From the NCBI GenBank assembly GCA_016124455.1, contig WGNQ01000004.1, positions 62,001 through 126,000 of the forward strand: a stretch of DNA of 64,000 nucleotides. The letters run 5' to 3'. A program made the translations under genes and the position numbers. Of the stretch, positions 1 through 14,681 are shown one piece after another. The stretch's first letter is position 1. Each line of letters begins with the position of its first letter. The notes beneath the pieces are model-generated. The model was not told the origin of the DNA and searched no databases. It saw only the letters and a list, made by a program, of their open reading frames with translations. The DNA is from Sideroxydans sp. (GTDB lineage Bacteria; Pseudomonadota; Gammaproteobacteria; Burkholderiales; Gallionellaceae).

Positions 1-88
1 TCACAGCCTGCATTTAACCCAGCGCCAGCTGGCCATGCTGCGCACCCTGCGCAACCAGGCTGTGCTGGCGATCAAGCAGAAGATCTGA
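1..88 (+). CDS. C-terminal tail of an unidentified protein, possibly the end of a GAF domain (truncated by window start)
   Basis: Frame 2 reads ...HSLHLTQRQLAMLRTLRNQAVLAIKQKI* with TGA at 86-88. The L..Q...L..L..Q..LAI pattern resembles a GAF C-terminal helix. Confidence 0.3.
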   Translation, partial: HSLHLTQRQLAMLRTLRNQAVLAIKQKI

Positions 89-106
89 CTGCGGGCGCTG
101 CGGCGT

Positions 107-1939
107 TTATTCCACCGTAACCGATTTGGCAAGATTTCTTGGCTTGTCCACATCCGTGCCCTTTTGCAGGGCGGCGTGGTAAGCCAGCAATTGCACCGGA
201 ATGGCATGCACAACGGGTGACAACACACCGGCATGACGCGGGGTGCGGATGACATGCACGCCCTCGGTTTCGCCGAAATGGCTGTCCAGGTCGGCAAACA
301 CATAAAGCTGGCCGCCGCGCGCGCGGACCTCCTGCATGTTGGATTTCACTTTTTCCAGCAAGGCGTCGTTGGGGGCGATCACCACCACCGGCATGCTGCT
401 GTCGACCAGCGCCAGCGGGCCATGCTTGAGTTCACCGGCCGGGTAGGCCTCGGCATGGATGTAGGATATTTCCTTGAGCTTGAGCGCGCCTTCCAGCGCG
501 ATCGGGTAATGCAGGCCGCGACCGAGGAACAGCGCATGCTGCTTGTCGGCGAATTGTTCCGCCCATACCTTGATCTGCGGCTCAAGGTTGAGCGCGTGCT
601 GCACGCTGCCCGGCAATTGGCGCAATGCCTCCAGATGCGCATGCTCGGCTTCGCCGTCCAGTTGCCCGCGTTGTTTGCCCAGCACCAGGGCAAGAATGAA
701 CAGCGCGGCAAGCTGGGTAGTGAACGCCTTGGTGGAAGCGACGCCGATCTCGGCACCGGCGCGGGTGTAGAACACCAGTTTCGATGCGCGCGGTATGGCA
801 CTTTCCTGTACGTTGCAGATGGACAGCGTATGCTGGTGGCCAAGCTCCTTGGCACGCTTGAGCGCCTCCATGGTATCCAGCGTTTCACCGGACTGGGAGA
901 TAGTAACCACCAACTGACGCGGGTTGGGAATGGATTCGCGGTAGCGGTATTCGTGGCCGAGCTCGACGTTGCAGGGAATGCGCGCTATCGACTCCAGCCA
1001 TTGTTTGCCGACCAGCCCGGCATAGTAGCTGGTACCTGCGGCCAGGATCAGCACGCTGTCGATTTCGCCGAAAACCCCGGCAGCAGAAGCGCCGAACAGT
1101 TCCGCGTTGACGCCTGCAGCGATGATGCCTTCCAGGGTGTCGGAAACCGCGCGCGGCTGCTCGTGGATTTCCTTCTGCATGTAGTGGTCGTAAGGGCCAA
1201 GGTCGATGGCATCGGCCGACACTTCGGAGATGCGCTCCGGCCGCTGCACTGCGTTACCTGCGCGATCGACGATGCTGACCCCATCCCTGCGGATAGCCGC
1301 CACGTCGCCGTCGTCGAGGTAAATGATGCGGCGGGTCGCGGACAACAACGCGGAAACATCGGAAGCAAAGAAATTTTCACCTTCGCCCAGGCCAATCAGC
1401 AATGGACAACCCATGCGCGCGCAGCATATCGTGTCCGGCGAACGCTGTGAAACGATGCCGATTGCATAAGCGCCGGTAAGCTCGGCCGCCGCACGGCGGG
1501 TCGCTTCAAACAGGTCGGCAGACTGGGCGTAGTAGTGATGCACGAGATGGGCGATGACTTCGGTATCGGTTTGCGATTCGAAGGTATAGCCCAGCGCCCT
1601 GAGCCGTTCGCGCTGCTGCTCGTGGTTTTCGATAATGCCGTTGTGCACCACCGCCAGTTCGTCGCTGGAAATGATGGGGTGCGCGTTATATTCGGTGACG
1701 CCGCCATGCGTAGCCCAGCGCGTGTGGCCGATGCCGACGAAGCCGGACAGGTTTTGCGCCTCGGCGCCGGCTGCCATTTCCGCTACGCGGCCGACGCGCC
1801 TCACCCGTTCCAGCCGGCCGGCCGCATTCAGCACTGCCGCACCGGCCGAATCATAGCCGCGGTATTCGAGACGCTTCAGTCCTTCGACTATTACAGGTAC
1901 AACATTGCGCTGCGCGATAGCGCCGACGATTCCACACAT
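107..1939 (-). CDS. glmS: Glutamine--fructose-6-phosphate aminotransferase (isomerizing)
   Basis: 610 aa. MCGIVGAI N-terminal class II amidotransferase, SIS domains, C-terminal [13 protein letters not shown]. Confidence 0.97.
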   Translation of the reverse strand: MCGIVGAIAQRNVVPVIVEGLKRLEYRGYDSAGAAVLNAAGRLERVRRVGRVAEMAAGAEAQNLSGFVGIGHTRWATHGGVTEYNAHPIISSDELAVVHNGIIENHEQQRERLRALGYTFESQTDTEVIAHLVHHYYAQSADLFEATRRAAAELTGAYAIGIVSQRSPDTICCARMGCPLLIGLGEGENFFASDVSALLSATRRIIYLDDGDVAAIRRDGVSIVDRAGNAVQRPERISEVSADAIDLGPYDHYMQKEIHEQPRAVSDTLEGIIAAGVNAELFGASAAGVFGEIDSVLILAAGTSYYAGLVGKQWLESIARIPCNVELGHEYRYRESIPNPRQLVVTISQSGETLDTMEALKRAKELGHQHTLSICNVQESAIPRASKLVFYTRAGAEIGVASTKAFTTQLAALFILALVLGKQRGQLDGEAEHAHLEALRQLPGSVQHALNLEPQIKVWAEQFADKQHALFLGRGLHYPIALEGALKLKEISYIHAEAYPAGELKHGPLALVDSSMPVVVIAPNDALLEKVKSNMQEVRARGGQLYVFADLDSHFGETEGVHVIRTPRHAGVLSPVVHAIPVQLLAYHAALQKGTDVDKPRNLAKSVTVE

Positions 1940-1989
1940 GACGGATTCCGTGAGTCGATTTCAGTTCTGGATTGTAGCAAGAAGCAGGC

Positions 1990-3366
1990 TTATTTTTTCT
2001 TTTCGGGACGCTTCCAGCCGGGTACGGTTTGTTGCCTGCCCGCAGTTATGGTCAGCTGATTTTCCGGCGCATCCTTGCGCAGTACCGTTGCGGCACCAAG
2101 GGTGGCGCCCTGACCCACCGTAACCGGCGCGATCAATACGCTGTTGGCTCCGGTGGAAGCGTTGTCGCCAATTACCGTGCGATGCTTGTTGGCGCCATCG
2201 TAGTTTGCCGTGATGGTGCCGGCACCGATGTTGACCTTGCTGCCTACCGTGCTGTCGCCGATATAGCTGAGATGGTTGGCCTTGCTGCCGGCAGCAATTT
2301 CGCTGTTTTTCACTTCCACGAAATTGCCGATGTGAACCTCGTCCGCCAGCTTCGAACCGGGGCGCAGCCGCGAGAATGGACCGATATGGCAATTGGCCCC
2401 TACCTGGCTGCTGTCGATGTGGCTGTAAGGGGCGATCCGGGTACCCGCTGCAATGGTCGCATTCCTTATCACGCTGTAAGCGCCTACTCGCACGTTATCA
2501 CCCAGATTCACGTCGCCTTCAAAAATGCAGCCGACATCTATTTCGACATCGCGCCCACAGGCCAGGCTGCCGCGGATGTCGATGCGGGCCGGGTCGGCCA
2601 GCGTCACCCCCTGCGCCAGCAAATGCGCCGCCTGTACCTGTTGCCAGGTACGCTCAAGTTTCGCGAGCTGCGTCTTGCTGTTGATGCCCTCCACTTCCCA
2701 GGCATGGGCAGGTTGTGCAGTGTGTACCGCAAGGCCCTGCTCCACGGCCATGGCGACGATATCGGTGAGGTAGTACTCACCTTGCGCATTGTTGTTCTGC
2801 AATTTTGCCAGCCATGCCCGCAACTCGCGGGTCGGCGCCAGCAAGATGCCGGTGTTCACTTCGCTTATTTCGCGCTCTTCCGGCGTTGCATCTTTTTCTT
2901 CCACGATGCGCTGTACGTCACCCTCGGCATCGCGCACGATGCGCCCGTAACCGACAGGATTCTCCAGGTTCACCGTCAGCAATACCAGGCCATTTCCGGC
3001 AGCATGCTGCATCTGGTGCAGTGTGGCATGCTGCATCAGCGGCACGTCGCCATAAAGCACCAGCGTGTGGCTGCCATCGTCCAGATGCGGCATCGCCTGT
3101 TGTACGGCATGGCCGGTACCGAGTTGTGGCTCCTGCAGCACGAATTGCGCGGAATACTGCGACATCGCCTGCGGTACGGCTTCGCCGCCATGGCCATACA
3201 CCACGCATACCTGCCGCGGCTGCAACTGGGTCGCACAGTCCAGCACATGCTGCAGCAGGGGCCTGCCTGCCAGATGATGCAGCACTTTCGGCTTGTCGGA
3301 ATACATGCGCGTGCCTTTACCGGCTGCAAGAATTACGATGTTGAGCGGTTTCATGGTGTCGTTCAT
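1990..3366 (-). CDS. glmU: Bifunctional UDP-N-acetylglucosamine pyrophosphorylase / glucosamine-1-phosphate N-acetyltransferase
   Basis: 458 aa. [24 protein letters not shown] motif plus C-terminal left-handed beta-helix repeats. Confidence 0.97.
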   Translation of the reverse strand: MNDTMKPLNIVILAAGKGTRMYSDKPKVLHHLAGRPLLQHVLDCATQLQPRQVCVVYGHGGEAVPQAMSQYSAQFVLQEPQLGTGHAVQQAMPHLDDGSHTLVLYGDVPLMQHATLHQMQHAAGNGLVLLTVNLENPVGYGRIVRDAEGDVQRIVEEKDATPEEREISEVNTGILLAPTRELRAWLAKLQNNNAQGEYYLTDIVAMAVEQGLAVHTAQPAHAWEVEGINSKTQLAKLERTWQQVQAAHLLAQGVTLADPARIDIRGSLACGRDVEIDVGCIFEGDVNLGDNVRVGAYSVIRNATIAAGTRIAPYSHIDSSQVGANCHIGPFSRLRPGSKLADEVHIGNFVEVKNSEIAAGSKANHLSYIGDSTVGSKVNIGAGTITANYDGANKHRTVIGDNASTGANSVLIAPVTVGQGATLGAATVLRKDAPENQLTITAGRQQTVPGWKRPEKKK

Positions 3367-3387
3367 TTTTTGTTTTACGCAGTATAA

Positions 3388-3415
3388 ATAAAAAAAGCGG
3401 CCTAAGCCGCTTTCT
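3388..3415 (-). terminator. Intrinsic terminator at the end of the atp operon
   Basis: AAAGCGGC-CTAA-GCCGCTTT hairpin. The A-run on the plus strand is a T-run on the minus strand. Confidence 0.75.
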
Positions 3416-3432
3416 TCATTTTTCCGTACCGT

Positions 3433-3861
3433 TTAGTGTCCGGCTTGCTTGCGCAGCTTCTGGATTGCACGCAGCTGGGCAATCGCCTCGGCCAGTTCTG
3501 CCTGGGCCTGGGCGTAATCAATGTCGGCAGTTTTGTCCTTCATGGCTTCTTCCGCCGCACGCTTGGCTTCTTCTGCACGCGCTTCGTCCAGATCGGCACC
3601 GCGGATGGCGGTGTCGGCCAGCACAGTCACCACGTTGGGCTGAACCTCAAGAATGCCGCCGGAAACATAAATCAGCTCTTCTTCGCTTTGGTTCGGGACC
3701 TTGATGCGCACCGAACCGGGCTTGATGCGGGTAAGCAAAGGAGCATGGCTGGGATAAATTCCCAATTCGCCGAGTTCGCCGGGCACCGCGATCATTTCCG
3801 CGAGACCGGAAAAGATCGACTCCTCGGCACTTACCACATCAACATGAACGGACATGACCAT
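3433..3861 (-). CDS. atpC: F0F1 ATP synthase epsilon subunit
   Basis: 142 aa. [16 protein letters not shown]...[19 protein letters not shown]. Confidence 0.96.
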   Translation of the reverse strand: MVMSVHVDVVSAEESIFSGLAEMIAVPGELGELGIYPSHAPLLTRIKPGSVRIKVPNQSEEELIYVSGGILEVQPNVVTVLADTAIRGADLDEARAEEAKRAAEEAMKDKTADIDYAQAQAELAEAIAQLRAIQKLRKQAGH

Positions 3862-3870
3862 ATCTTTTCC

Positions 3871-5310
<1,440 letters not shown>

Positions 5311-5330
5311 TCAATTCGTTTTGCCGTGCC

Positions 5331-6200
5331 TTAAACGGCCGCTGCGCCACCGACGATTTCGGAAATTTCCTTGGTAATCGCTGCCTGACGCGCCTTGTTG
5401 TAAACCAGCTTGAGATCGCTAATGACAGTTTTGGCGTTGTCGGATGCGGCCTTCATCGCCACCATCCGCGCGCTTTGCTCGGATGCCATGTTTTCGGTTA
5501 CCGCCTGGTACACCAGAGACTCGATGTAGCGCACCAGCAATTCGTCGACCACTTCCTTGGCATCGGGCTCGTAAATATAGTCCCAGTGCCCGGGCGCCGA
5601 CGGTTCACCCAGCTGCTCTTCGCTGAGCGGCAGGATTTGCTCCATTCTCGGCTCCTGCCTCATGGTGTTGATGAAGCCGTTGTAGCTCAGGTAGATCGCG
5701 TCGATTTCACCGGCAGCATAAGCGTCCAGCATGATCTTTACCGCACCGATCAGCTTGTCGACATGCGGCGTATCACCAAGGCCGACAAGGTGGGATTTGA
5801 TCTCGGCGCCGATGCGGCCCATAAAACCAAAACCCTTGTTGCCGATCGGGCACACGCTGATGCCCTTGCCCTCGCCTTCCCATTCCTTCATCCGGTTTAC
5901 CACCAGGCGCAGGATGTTGGTGTTGAGGCCACCGCACAGACCCTTGTCCGAAGTGACGACGATGACCGCCACATTCTTGACGTCCTCGCGCTTGGCCAGC
6001 AACGGATGTTTGTACTCCGGGTTGGCGTGCGCCAAGTGGGCCGCGACCTGGCGGATTTTCTCTGCGTAGGGACGGGCAGCGCGCATGCGCTCCTGCGCCT
6101 TGCGCATTTTCGATGCCGCTACCATTTCCATCGCACGGGTGATCTTGCGCGTATTTTCTACGCTCTTGATCTTCGCGCGTATCTCTTTGCTGCCAGCCAT
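5331..6200 (-). CDS. atpG: F0F1 ATP synthase gamma subunit
   Basis: 289 aa. [32 protein letters not shown]. Confidence 0.98.
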   Translation of the reverse strand: MAGSKEIRAKIKSVENTRKITRAMEMVAASKMRKAQERMRAARPYAEKIRQVAAHLAHANPEYKHPLLAKREDVKNVAVIVVTSDKGLCGGLNTNILRLVVNRMKEWEGEGKGISVCPIGNKGFGFMGRIGAEIKSHLVGLGDTPHVDKLIGAVKIMLDAYAAGEIDAIYLSYNGFINTMRQEPRMEQILPLSEEQLGEPSAPGHWDYIYEPDAKEVVDELLVRYIESLVYQAVTENMASEQSARMVAMKAASDNAKTVISDLKLVYNKARQAAITKEISEIVGGAAAV

Positions 6201-6214
6201 GTGTTTACTCCGGC

Positions 6215-7756
6215 TTAGTAGGCTGAGTTAGCCTTGAATTCCTCGATCGCTGCTGACAATACTTTCTCGTTGTCGCCGGACAGCTCCTTGCTGGACTCGA
6301 TTGCATCCATCAATTCCTTGTTCTTGGACTTCAGGTAAGCCTGCAGCGCGCTCTCGAATGCCAGTGCCTTCTTGACGTCTACGTCGTCGTAGTAGCCCTT
6401 GTTCACGGCGAACAGGGTCACGGCCATTTCAGCCACCGACATCGGCGAATACTGCAATTGTTTCATCAGCTCGGTAACCAGGCGGCCGCGCTCCAGCTGC
6501 TTGCGGGTCGATTCGTCGAGATCCGAAGCAAACTGGGCAAACGCCGCCAGTTCGCGGAACTGGGCCAGCGCCAGACGCACACCGCCACCCAGCTTCTTGA
6601 TGACCTTGGTCTGTGCGGCACCGCCCACACGCGACACCGAAATACCGGCGTTGATCGCGGGACGGATACCGGCGTTGAACAAGTCGGTTTCCAGGAAGAT
6701 CTGGCCGTCGGTAATCGAAATCACGTTGGTCGGCACGAACGCGGAAACGTCGCCGGCTGCGGTTTCGATGATCGGCAGCGCGGTCAGCGAGCCGGTCTTG
6801 CCCTTGACTTCACCGTTGGTGAAGGCTTCGACGTAGTCGGCGTTCACGCGGGCTGCGCGCTCCAGCAGACGGGAGTGCAGGTAGAACACGTCGCCGGGGT
6901 AAGCTTCACGGCCTGGCGGACGGCGCAGCAACAGCGAGATCTGGCGATAAGCCCAGGCCTGCTTGGTCAAATCGTCGTACACGATCAGTGCATCTTGACC
7001 GCGGTCGCGGAAGTATTCGCCCATGGTACAGCCGGCATAGGGTGCCAGGAACTGCATCGCAGCGGAGTCGGAAGCGGTCGCCGCAACCACGATGGTGTAT
7101 TCCAGCGCGCCGTACTCTTCCAGCTTGCGTACCACGTTGGCAATGGTCGAAGCCTTCTGGCCGATCGCCACATAGATACAGGTCATGTCCTGACCCTTCT
7201 GGTTGATGATCGCGTCAACTGCAACGGCAGTTTTGCCGGTCTGGCGATCACCAATGATCAGTTCGCGCTGACCACGGCCGACAGGCACCATGGAGTCGAT
7301 CGACTTCAGGCCGGTCTGCACCGGCTGGTCAACGGACTGACGGGCGATCACGCCGGGCGCAACCTTCTCGATCTTGTCGGTCAGCTTGGCATTGATCGGG
7401 CCTTTGCCGTCGATGGGCTGACCCAGTGCGTTTACCACACGTCCGCGCAGCTCGGGACCTACCGGCACTTCCAGAATGCGGCCGGTACACTTGACCGTGT
7501 CGCCTTCGGAGATGTGCTCGTATTCGCCCAGCACCACGGCACCAACGGAATCCCGCTCGAGGTTAAGCGCCAGACCGAACGTGTTGCCCGGGAATTCCAG
7601 CATTTCCCCCTGCATTACGTCCGACAGGCCGTGAACGCGCACAATACCGTCAGTCACGCTGACTACTGTGCCTTCTGTACGAGCCTGGGTCAGTGCCTCA
7701 AAATTTTCAATGCGGCTGCGAATCAAATTGCTAATTTCAGAAGGGTTGAGCTTCAT
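6215..7756 (-). CDS. atpA: F0F1 ATP synthase alpha subunit
   Basis: 513 aa. [20 protein letters not shown]. Confidence 0.98.
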   Translation of the reverse strand: MKLNPSEISNLIRSRIENFEALTQARTEGTVVSVTDGIVRVHGLSDVMQGEMLEFPGNTFGLALNLERDSVGAVVLGEYEHISEGDTVKCTGRILEVPVGPELRGRVVNALGQPIDGKGPINAKLTDKIEKVAPGVIARQSVDQPVQTGLKSIDSMVPVGRGQRELIIGDRQTGKTAVAVDAIINQKGQDMTCIYVAIGQKASTIANVVRKLEEYGALEYTIVVAATASDSAAMQFLAPYAGCTMGEYFRDRGQDALIVYDDLTKQAWAYRQISLLLRRPPGREAYPGDVFYLHSRLLERAARVNADYVEAFTNGEVKGKTGSLTALPIIETAAGDVSAFVPTNVISITDGQIFLETDLFNAGIRPAINAGISVSRVGGAAQTKVIKKLGGGVRLALAQFRELAAFAQFASDLDESTRKQLERGRLVTELMKQLQYSPMSVAEMAVTLFAVNKGYYDDVDVKKALAFESALQAYLKSKNKELMDAIESSKELSGDNEKVLSAAIEEFKANSAY

Positions 7757-7786
7757 CTGATTTTCCTTATTTCGATAAACCTGTCA

Positions 7787-8317
7787 TCAAGCCAGAGCGT
7801 TCGCCATTTCACTAAGGCGCGTACGTGCCGAGCCATCTATTACCTTGTCACCGGCGCGAATAACAATTCCGCCGATCAATTCGCCATCCACCTTGCAGCT
7901 GAGCTTGATTTCACGTCCCATGCGTTTCTTGAGGGATTCGAGAATCTTCTGTTTCTGCGCGTCGTTCAGCTCAAATGCCGACGACACCGTTACATCCACC
8001 GATCGTTCCGCATCGGCGCGCAGCTCTTCATACATCGCGGCAATTTCCGGCAGCAGCAGCAGGCGCTGATTTTCCACCAGCAGCTTGAGGAAATTGGCAT
8101 GCGGCCCGGCCTTGGCATCACATAGCGACAGCATCAGATCTTCCATCTGCTTGTCGGTTGCACGCGGGCTGGTAATTACCTGCCTGACTTCCTGGTTGTC
8201 CACTGCCCGTGATCCTGCTTGCAAAACCGCGGACCATCCCTGCAGATCGCCAAGTTTTTTCGCCTCATCGAATGCCGCCTGGGCATAAGGACGTGCAACT
8301 GTTATCGCTTCAGACAT
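7787..8317 (-). CDS. atpH: F0F1 ATP synthase delta subunit
   Basis: 176 aa. ARPYAQAAFDEA..., C-terminal GGIVIRAGDKVIDGSARTRL. Confidence 0.96.
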   Translation of the reverse strand: MSEAITVARPYAQAAFDEAKKLGDLQGWSAVLQAGSRAVDNQEVRQVITSPRATDKQMEDLMLSLCDAKAGPHANFLKLLVENQRLLLLPEIAAMYEELRADAERSVDVTVSSAFELNDAQKQKILESLKKRMGREIKLSCKVDGELIGGIVIRAGDKVIDGSARTRLSEMANALA

Positions 8318-8322
8318 GGCAA

Positions 8323-8793
8323 TTAAATTTCCGCAACTAGTTTTTCAAGCAAATCGTTGTGTGCCTTGGCATCGATTTCGCGGCTGAGAATCTTCCCGGC
8401 GCCTGCCAGTGCAATTGCGGACACCTGGGTACGCAACTGTTCTTTGGCTCGGAAAACTTCCTGCTCGATTTCTGAATTGGCACGCTCCAGTATATTGCTC
8501 GCTTCCACCTCAGCCTTGGCCTTGGCTTCTTCAATGATCTCACTCGCACGCTTGTCGCCATGGGAGATGATTTCCGCCGCCTTATCCTTTGCTTCGCGCA
8601 GGATGTCGGCAGCGCGCTTGGCTGCCAGTTCCATATCCAGCTTGCCGCGCTCGGCAGCGGCCAGACCATCGGCAATCTGCTTCTTGCGTGCTTCCAAGGC
8701 CGCCATGATGGGAGGCCATACGAACTTCATGCAGAACCATACGAACATGGCGAACATGATCGTCTGGCCGAGAAGGGTCGCATTAATATTCAT
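8323..8793 (-). CDS. atpF: F0F1 ATP synthase subunit B
   Basis: 156 aa. N-terminal TM helix (MNINATLLGQTIMFAMFVWFCMKFVWPPI) and long Ala/Glu-rich coiled region. Confidence 0.96.
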   Translation of the reverse strand: MNINATLLGQTIMFAMFVWFCMKFVWPPIMAALEARKKQIADGLAAAERGKLDMELAAKRAADILREAKDKAAEIISHGDKRASEIIEEAKAKAEVEASNILERANSEIEQEVFRAKEQLRTQVSAIALAGAGKILSREIDAKAHNDLLEKLVAEI

Positions 8794-8835
8794 GCTGGGA
8801 CCTTTCCTTGATTAGTGTGAACGTGTGCGTTCCAG

Positions 8836-9087
<252 letters not shown>

Positions 9088-9121
9088 CTATTAAAAAATT
9101 AAGCAAACAAATGGTTAAAGG

Positions 9122-10313
<1,192 letters not shown>

Positions 10314-10388
10314 GGTGCCTACTCAACACAGCGGCGCATCCTAGCAATATATAAAAAAACTGTCAAATTTGTCGTCGCGGATCAAGGC

Positions 10389-11252
10389 TTATTCCTGCTT
10401 GCTGATTCCCAGCTTTGCCAGCACATCTTCCAGGTGGTCCAGAGTCTTGTATGCGATGACCAGTTTGCCCGAACCTTTGCTGCCATGCTGTATCCCGACT
10501 TTGGTGCCCAGCTGCTCCGCAATCTGTTCCTGCAACCGGATAATGTCGCGGTGGGGTTTTGCTTTTTGCGGCTGTGCCGCCGCCGGGGTTGTGGCGCCTT
10601 GCACCAGCTTTTCCGCCTCGCGGACCGACAAACCTTCCATTACGATTTTATTGGCCGCGGCAATTTTCTGCACCGGGCTTTCCAGCCCCAGCAGTGCACG
10701 CGCATGCCCCATATCGAGCTTGTTCTCCATCAACAGGGTTTGTACTGGTTGCGGCAATTTCAGCAGTCGCAGCAAGTTGCTCGCCGCACTACGGGACCGG
10801 CCGACCGCATCTGCCGCGGCCTGGTGCGTCATCTTGAATTCGTCGATGAGGCGCTGGATGCCGACGGCTTCCTCCAGCGGGTTAAGGTTCTCGCGCTGGA
10901 TATTTTCTATCAGCGCCATGGCCAATGCCGCATTGTCCGGCACTTTGCGCACCAGCACCGGCACCTGGGTCAATCCTGCCAGCTGCGCGGCACGCCAGCG
11001 ACGCTCTCCGGCGATGATTTCATAACTCCCGTCCGGCAACGTACGCGCCAGTATTGGCTGAATCACCCCCTGCACCTTGATCGAGGCAGCCAGTTCACCC
11101 AGCTGCGCTTCATCCATATGACTGCGTGGCTGGTATTTGCCCGGCTTGAGTTGCCCAACCTTCAATTCCCGCAGGACATCCTCCGATTCCTTGCCATTTC
11201 CGGATAGCAAAGCATCCAGTCCACGCCCTAAGCCTTTGTTTGGTTTTGTCAT
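10389..11252 (-). CDS. parB: Chromosome partitioning protein ParB
   Basis: MTKPNKGLGRGLDALLSGN start (CAT at 11250-11252), HTH and GERRWRAAQLAGL motifs. The ORF track start at 11492 runs into parA. Confidence 0.95.
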   Translation of the reverse strand: MTKPNKGLGRGLDALLSGNGKESEDVLRELKVGQLKPGKYQPRSHMDEAQLGELAASIKVQGVIQPILARTLPDGSYEIIAGERRWRAAQLAGLTQVPVLVRKVPDNAALAMALIENIQRENLNPLEEAVGIQRLIDEFKMTHQAAADAVGRSRSAASNLLRLLKLPQPVQTLLMENKLDMGHARALLGLESPVQKIAAANKIVMEGLSVREAEKLVQGATTPAAAQPQKAKPHRDIIRLQEQIAEQLGTKVGIQHGSKGSGKLVIAYKTLDHLEDVLAKLGISKQE

Positions 11253-11256
11253 GATT

Positions 11257-12048
11257 CTAATTTCCCTGTTTACTCTGTGTAGTACGTGCTGCGTTGTTGA
11301 GCAATTCGCCCGCCAGCGCCAGATACGCCTGTGTACCCTTGGATAATTTATCGTGATAGAGCACCGGGACACCATAGCTGGGCGCTTCCGCCAAGCGTAC
11401 ATTGCGGGGAATAACGGTGCGGTACACCTTATCGCCGAAATGTTGCTGCAGCTGTTCCGATACCTGCTGTGCCAGGGTATTACGCGGGTCAAACATGGTG
11501 CGCAACAGCCCTTCTATCTCCAGCTCCGGATTGAGGTGAGCACGCACTTTCCGTATGGTGTTGACCAAGTCGCTCAGGCCTTCCAGCGCATAATATTCGC
11601 ATTGCATCGGTATCATCACCGACTGTGCCGCACACAGCCCGTTCAGGGTAAGCAGGTTTAGCGCCGGTGGACAATCGATCAAAATATAATCGTAACCTTC
11701 CGCCGCTACCTGTAGTGCCGCCTTCAATCGGGTCTCACGCCCTTGTACATCGACCAGCTCAATTTCGGCCCCGGCAAGCTCGCGATTGGCCGGCAATACA
11801 TCATATTTACCGGTCTTTGAATATTCGCATGCTTCACCCAGCCCTTTTTCCCCGAGTAAAACCTGATAAATGGAGGCCTGCAGGCTAGCCTTCTCGATTC
11901 CGCTACCCATGGTGGCATTACCCTGAGGGTCAAGATCCACCAGAAGCACCTGCTGCTTCATGGCAGCCAGACTCGCAGCCAGATTGACTGTGGTGGTGGT
12001 TTTCCCCACTCCGCCCTTTTGATTGGTAACCGCTAATATTTTGGCCAT
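11257..12048 (-). CDS. parA: Chromosome partitioning ATPase ParA (Soj)
   Basis: 263 aa. MAKILAVTNQKGGVGKTTTTVNLAASLA deviant Walker A. Confidence 0.97.
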   Translation of the reverse strand: MAKILAVTNQKGGVGKTTTTVNLAASLAAMKQQVLLVDLDPQGNATMGSGIEKASLQASIYQVLLGEKGLGEACEYSKTGKYDVLPANRELAGAEIELVDVQGRETRLKAALQVAAEGYDYILIDCPPALNLLTLNGLCAAQSVMIPMQCEYYALEGLSDLVNTIRKVRAHLNPELEIEGLLRTMFDPRNTLAQQVSEQLQQHFGDKVYRTVIPRNVRLAEAPSYGVPVLYHDKLSKGTQAYLALAGELLNNAARTTQSKQGN

Positions 12049-12050
12049 TA

Positions 12051-12671
12051 TTATTTCGCCTTCAATATAACCAGACAGCGCGCCGCGTCGAGTCCGGGTA
12101 CTTTGAGAGGAATATTTCGTTCAATTTCTATGCTTTCCGGCAATTGCCCCAATTCCTGTGCCGGCTCCCCTTTCATCGCCACCCAGTGCCCCCGGCCGGA
12201 CAGCAGATGCTTGGTCACGGAAGTAAAATCCACAACACTTGCAAATGCGCGGGAAATAATCCCGTCAAATTTTTCGTCCGCGTGCCAGTTTTCTACCCGC
12301 GCACAACAAACACTCACGTTGTGCAATTTCAGGTCAATAACCGCCTGTTGTACAAAACTGGTTTTCTTGCTGTTGCTGTCCAGTAGAGTAAATTGCCACT
12401 GTGGCTGCGTTATCGCCAGAACCAGGCCAGGCAAGCCTGCACCACACCCCACATCCAGCCAACGTCCGGGCCAGAGATATGGCAGAGCCGCCAAGCTGTC
12501 GAGTAAGTGATGGCTTACCATCTGTTCCGGTTCGCGAATCGCGGTGAGGTTATACACCTTGTTCCACTTCCGCAACAACTCGAGGTATGCCAGCAATTTC
12601 TCCCTGCCCCCGGGTTCTATATCCAGGCCAAGCTGCTCGATGCCGGAGGATAATTCCTGCGCCAGACTCAC
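12051..12671 (-). CDS. rsmG: 16S rRNA (guanine527-N7)-methyltransferase
   Basis: 206 aa. [41 protein letters not shown]. Confidence 0.95.
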   Translation of the reverse strand: MSLAQELSSGIEQLGLDIEPGGREKLLAYLELLRKWNKVYNLTAIREPEQMVSHHLLDSLAALPYLWPGRWLDVGCGAGLPGLVLAITQPQWQFTLLDSNSKKTSFVQQAVIDLKLHNVSVCCARVENWHADEKFDGIISRAFASVVDFTSVTKHLLSGRGHWVAMKGEPAQELGQLPESIEIERNIPLKVPGLDAARCLVILKAK

Positions 12672-14584
12672 GCGCTTTTTTTCTCTTCTGCGCCGTCGAC
12701 CGGCAAATCGGCCCGGAAGCCGCGCTTCATGTGAACCAGCAACAGGGAAATGGCCGCCGGTGTAATGCCGGAAATACGTGATGCCTGGCCTATTGTTTCG
12801 GGCTTGTGCTGATTCAGTTTTTGCTGCACCTCTATCGAGAGTCCGCGCACCTGGCGGTAATCTATGGTCGAAGGCAACGGCATGTTCTCATAATGTTCCC
12901 GGCGTGCAATTTCATCGCCTTGGCGCTGGATATATCCTTGATATTTGGCCTGGGTTTCTACCTGTTCGGCAACCTTCTCATCAATCGCGGGCGCGTCTGC
13001 TCCCGGCAGCGTCATCAGGCTGGCATAGCTTACTTCGGGGCGGCGCAATAATTCATACAGGGTGTACTCACGGTCTATGCCTTTCCCCAGTATCAGCTCG
13101 GCCTGCTCCCGGGCCAGCAATTTGGGATTTATCCAGACCGAACGCAAGCGCTCCTGTTCGCGGGCAATCGCATCACGCTTTTGTTCAAACGCACACCAGC
13201 GCATATCGTCCACGATACCCAAACGGCGCCCGGTTTCCGTTAAACGCAGGTCGGCATTATCTTCCCGCAATTGCAAACGATATTCGGCGCGACTGGTAAA
13301 CATGCGGTATGGCTCCGATACCCCACGGGTAATCAGATCATCTACCATTACCCCCAGATAGGCCTCGTCCCGGCGCGGATACCACGGCTCTTGCTCCCGG
13401 GCCAACCGTCCCGCATTGATGCCCGCCAGCAAACCCTGTGCTGCCGCCTCCTCATATCCGGTCGTCCCATTGACCTGCCCTGCCAAAAACAAACCATTGA
13501 TGGTCTTGCTTTCCAATGAGCGCCTCAAACCACGCGGATCCAGATAATCGTACTCGATAGCATAGCCCGGTCGGGTTATATGCGCATTTTCCAGGCCCTT
13601 GATTGAGCGCACCAGTGCGAGCTGGACATCAAACGGCAAGCTGGTCGAAATACCGTTTGGGTAGATTTCATGGGTACCCAGTCCTTCCGGCTCCAGGAAT
13701 ATCTGGTGCGAACTCTTTTCGGAAAATCGCGTTATCTTGTCTTCTATCGAAGGGCAATAACGGGGCCCCACCCCTTCTATAACCCCGGTAAACAGGGGGG
13801 AACGATCCAGCCCAGCGCGAATGATGTCGTGCGTCTCCAGATTGGTTTGTGTTATCCAGCAGGGCAACTGTTTCGGATGCAGACCGGCATGACCAAGAAA
13901 TGAGAAAACCGGTACTGGCATATCGCCGGGCTGTTCCAGCATGGACGAATAATCAATACTGCGTCCGTCAATTCGCGGCGGCGTACCTGTCTTCAGCCGC
14001 CCCAACGGCAAATCCAGTTCACGCAAACGATGCGCCAGACTGGTCGATGGCGGGTCTCCTGCACGGCCAGCCGAGTAGCTGGACTGGCCAACATGTATAA
14101 GTCCACGCAGGAACGTCCCCGCCGTAAGCACCACCGCCTTTGCGAAAAACCGCAAGCCGAGCTGGGTAACCACCCCTGTTACCCGCCCACCCTCGACCAG
14201 CAAATCGTCGGCAGCCTGTTGGAACAGCCACAGGTTTTGCTGGTTTTCCAGCCGGCTTCGTATGGCCTGTTTATATAACGCTCGATCGGCCTGCACCCGC
14301 GTGGCACGCACTGCCGGGCCTTTAGAAGAATTGAGAATGCGAAACTGGATGCCTGCCTCATCGGCAGATATCGCCATGGCCCCGCCCATGGCATCTACCT
14401 CCTTGACCAGATGTCCCTTGCCAATACCGCCAATGGAAGGATTGCAGGACATCGCCCCCAGCGTTTCGACGTTATGCGTCAACAGCAGGGTTGCACAACC
14501 CATGCGCGCGCTGGCCAGCGCCGCTTCTGTCCCCGCGTGCCCGCCACCAATCACGATTACATCGAATTCTTTTGGGTAATTCAT
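12668..14584 (-). CDS. mnmG: tRNA uridine-5-carboxymethylaminomethyl modification enzyme MnmG (GidA)
   Basis: 638 aa. [23 protein letters not shown]. Confidence 0.98.
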   Translation of the reverse strand: MNYPKEFDVIVIGGGHAGTEAALASARMGCATLLLTHNVETLGAMSCNPSIGGIGKGHLVKEVDAMGGAMAISADEAGIQFRILNSSKGPAVRATRVQADRALYKQAIRSRLENQQNLWLFQQAADDLLVEGGRVTGVVTQLGLRFFAKAVVLTAGTFLRGLIHVGQSSYSAGRAGDPPSTSLAHRLRELDLPLGRLKTGTPPRIDGRSIDYSSMLEQPGDMPVPVFSFLGHAGLHPKQLPCWITQTNLETHDIIRAGLDRSPLFTGVIEGVGPRYCPSIEDKITRFSEKSSHQIFLEPEGLGTHEIYPNGISTSLPFDVQLALVRSIKGLENAHITRPGYAIEYDYLDPRGLRRSLESKTINGLFLAGQVNGTTGYEEAAAQGLLAGINAGRLAREQEPWYPRRDEAYLGVMVDDLITRGVSEPYRMFTSRAEYRLQLREDNADLRLTETGRRLGIVDDMRWCAFEQKRDAIAREQERLRSVWINPKLLAREQAELILGKGIDREYTLYELLRRPEVSYASLMTLPGADAPAIDEKVAEQVETQAKYQGYIQRQGDEIARREHYENMPLPSTIDYRQVRGLSIEVQQKLNQHKPETIGQASRISGITPAAISLLLVHMKRGFRADLPVDGAEEKKSA

Positions 14585-14653
14585 CCGTCAACTCTGGCTA
14601 CAAGGCTGCGCATCATACCGCAAAGTAGCCATACTCTGAAATTGCACAGGGGA

Positions 14654-14669
14654 TGTTTCACGTGAAACA
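14654..14669. promoter_or_regulatory. parS centromere site 1
   Basis: Perfect 16-bp palindrome TGTTTCACGTGAAACA, matching the canonical ParB site. Lies between mnmG and mnmE. Confidence 0.92.
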
Positions 14670-14681
14670 GCGTCGGCCGAG

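Noticed and set aside
6458-8125. 555-aa plus-strand ORF antisense to atpA/atpH
   Set aside because: Shadow ORF across two well-defined atp genes.
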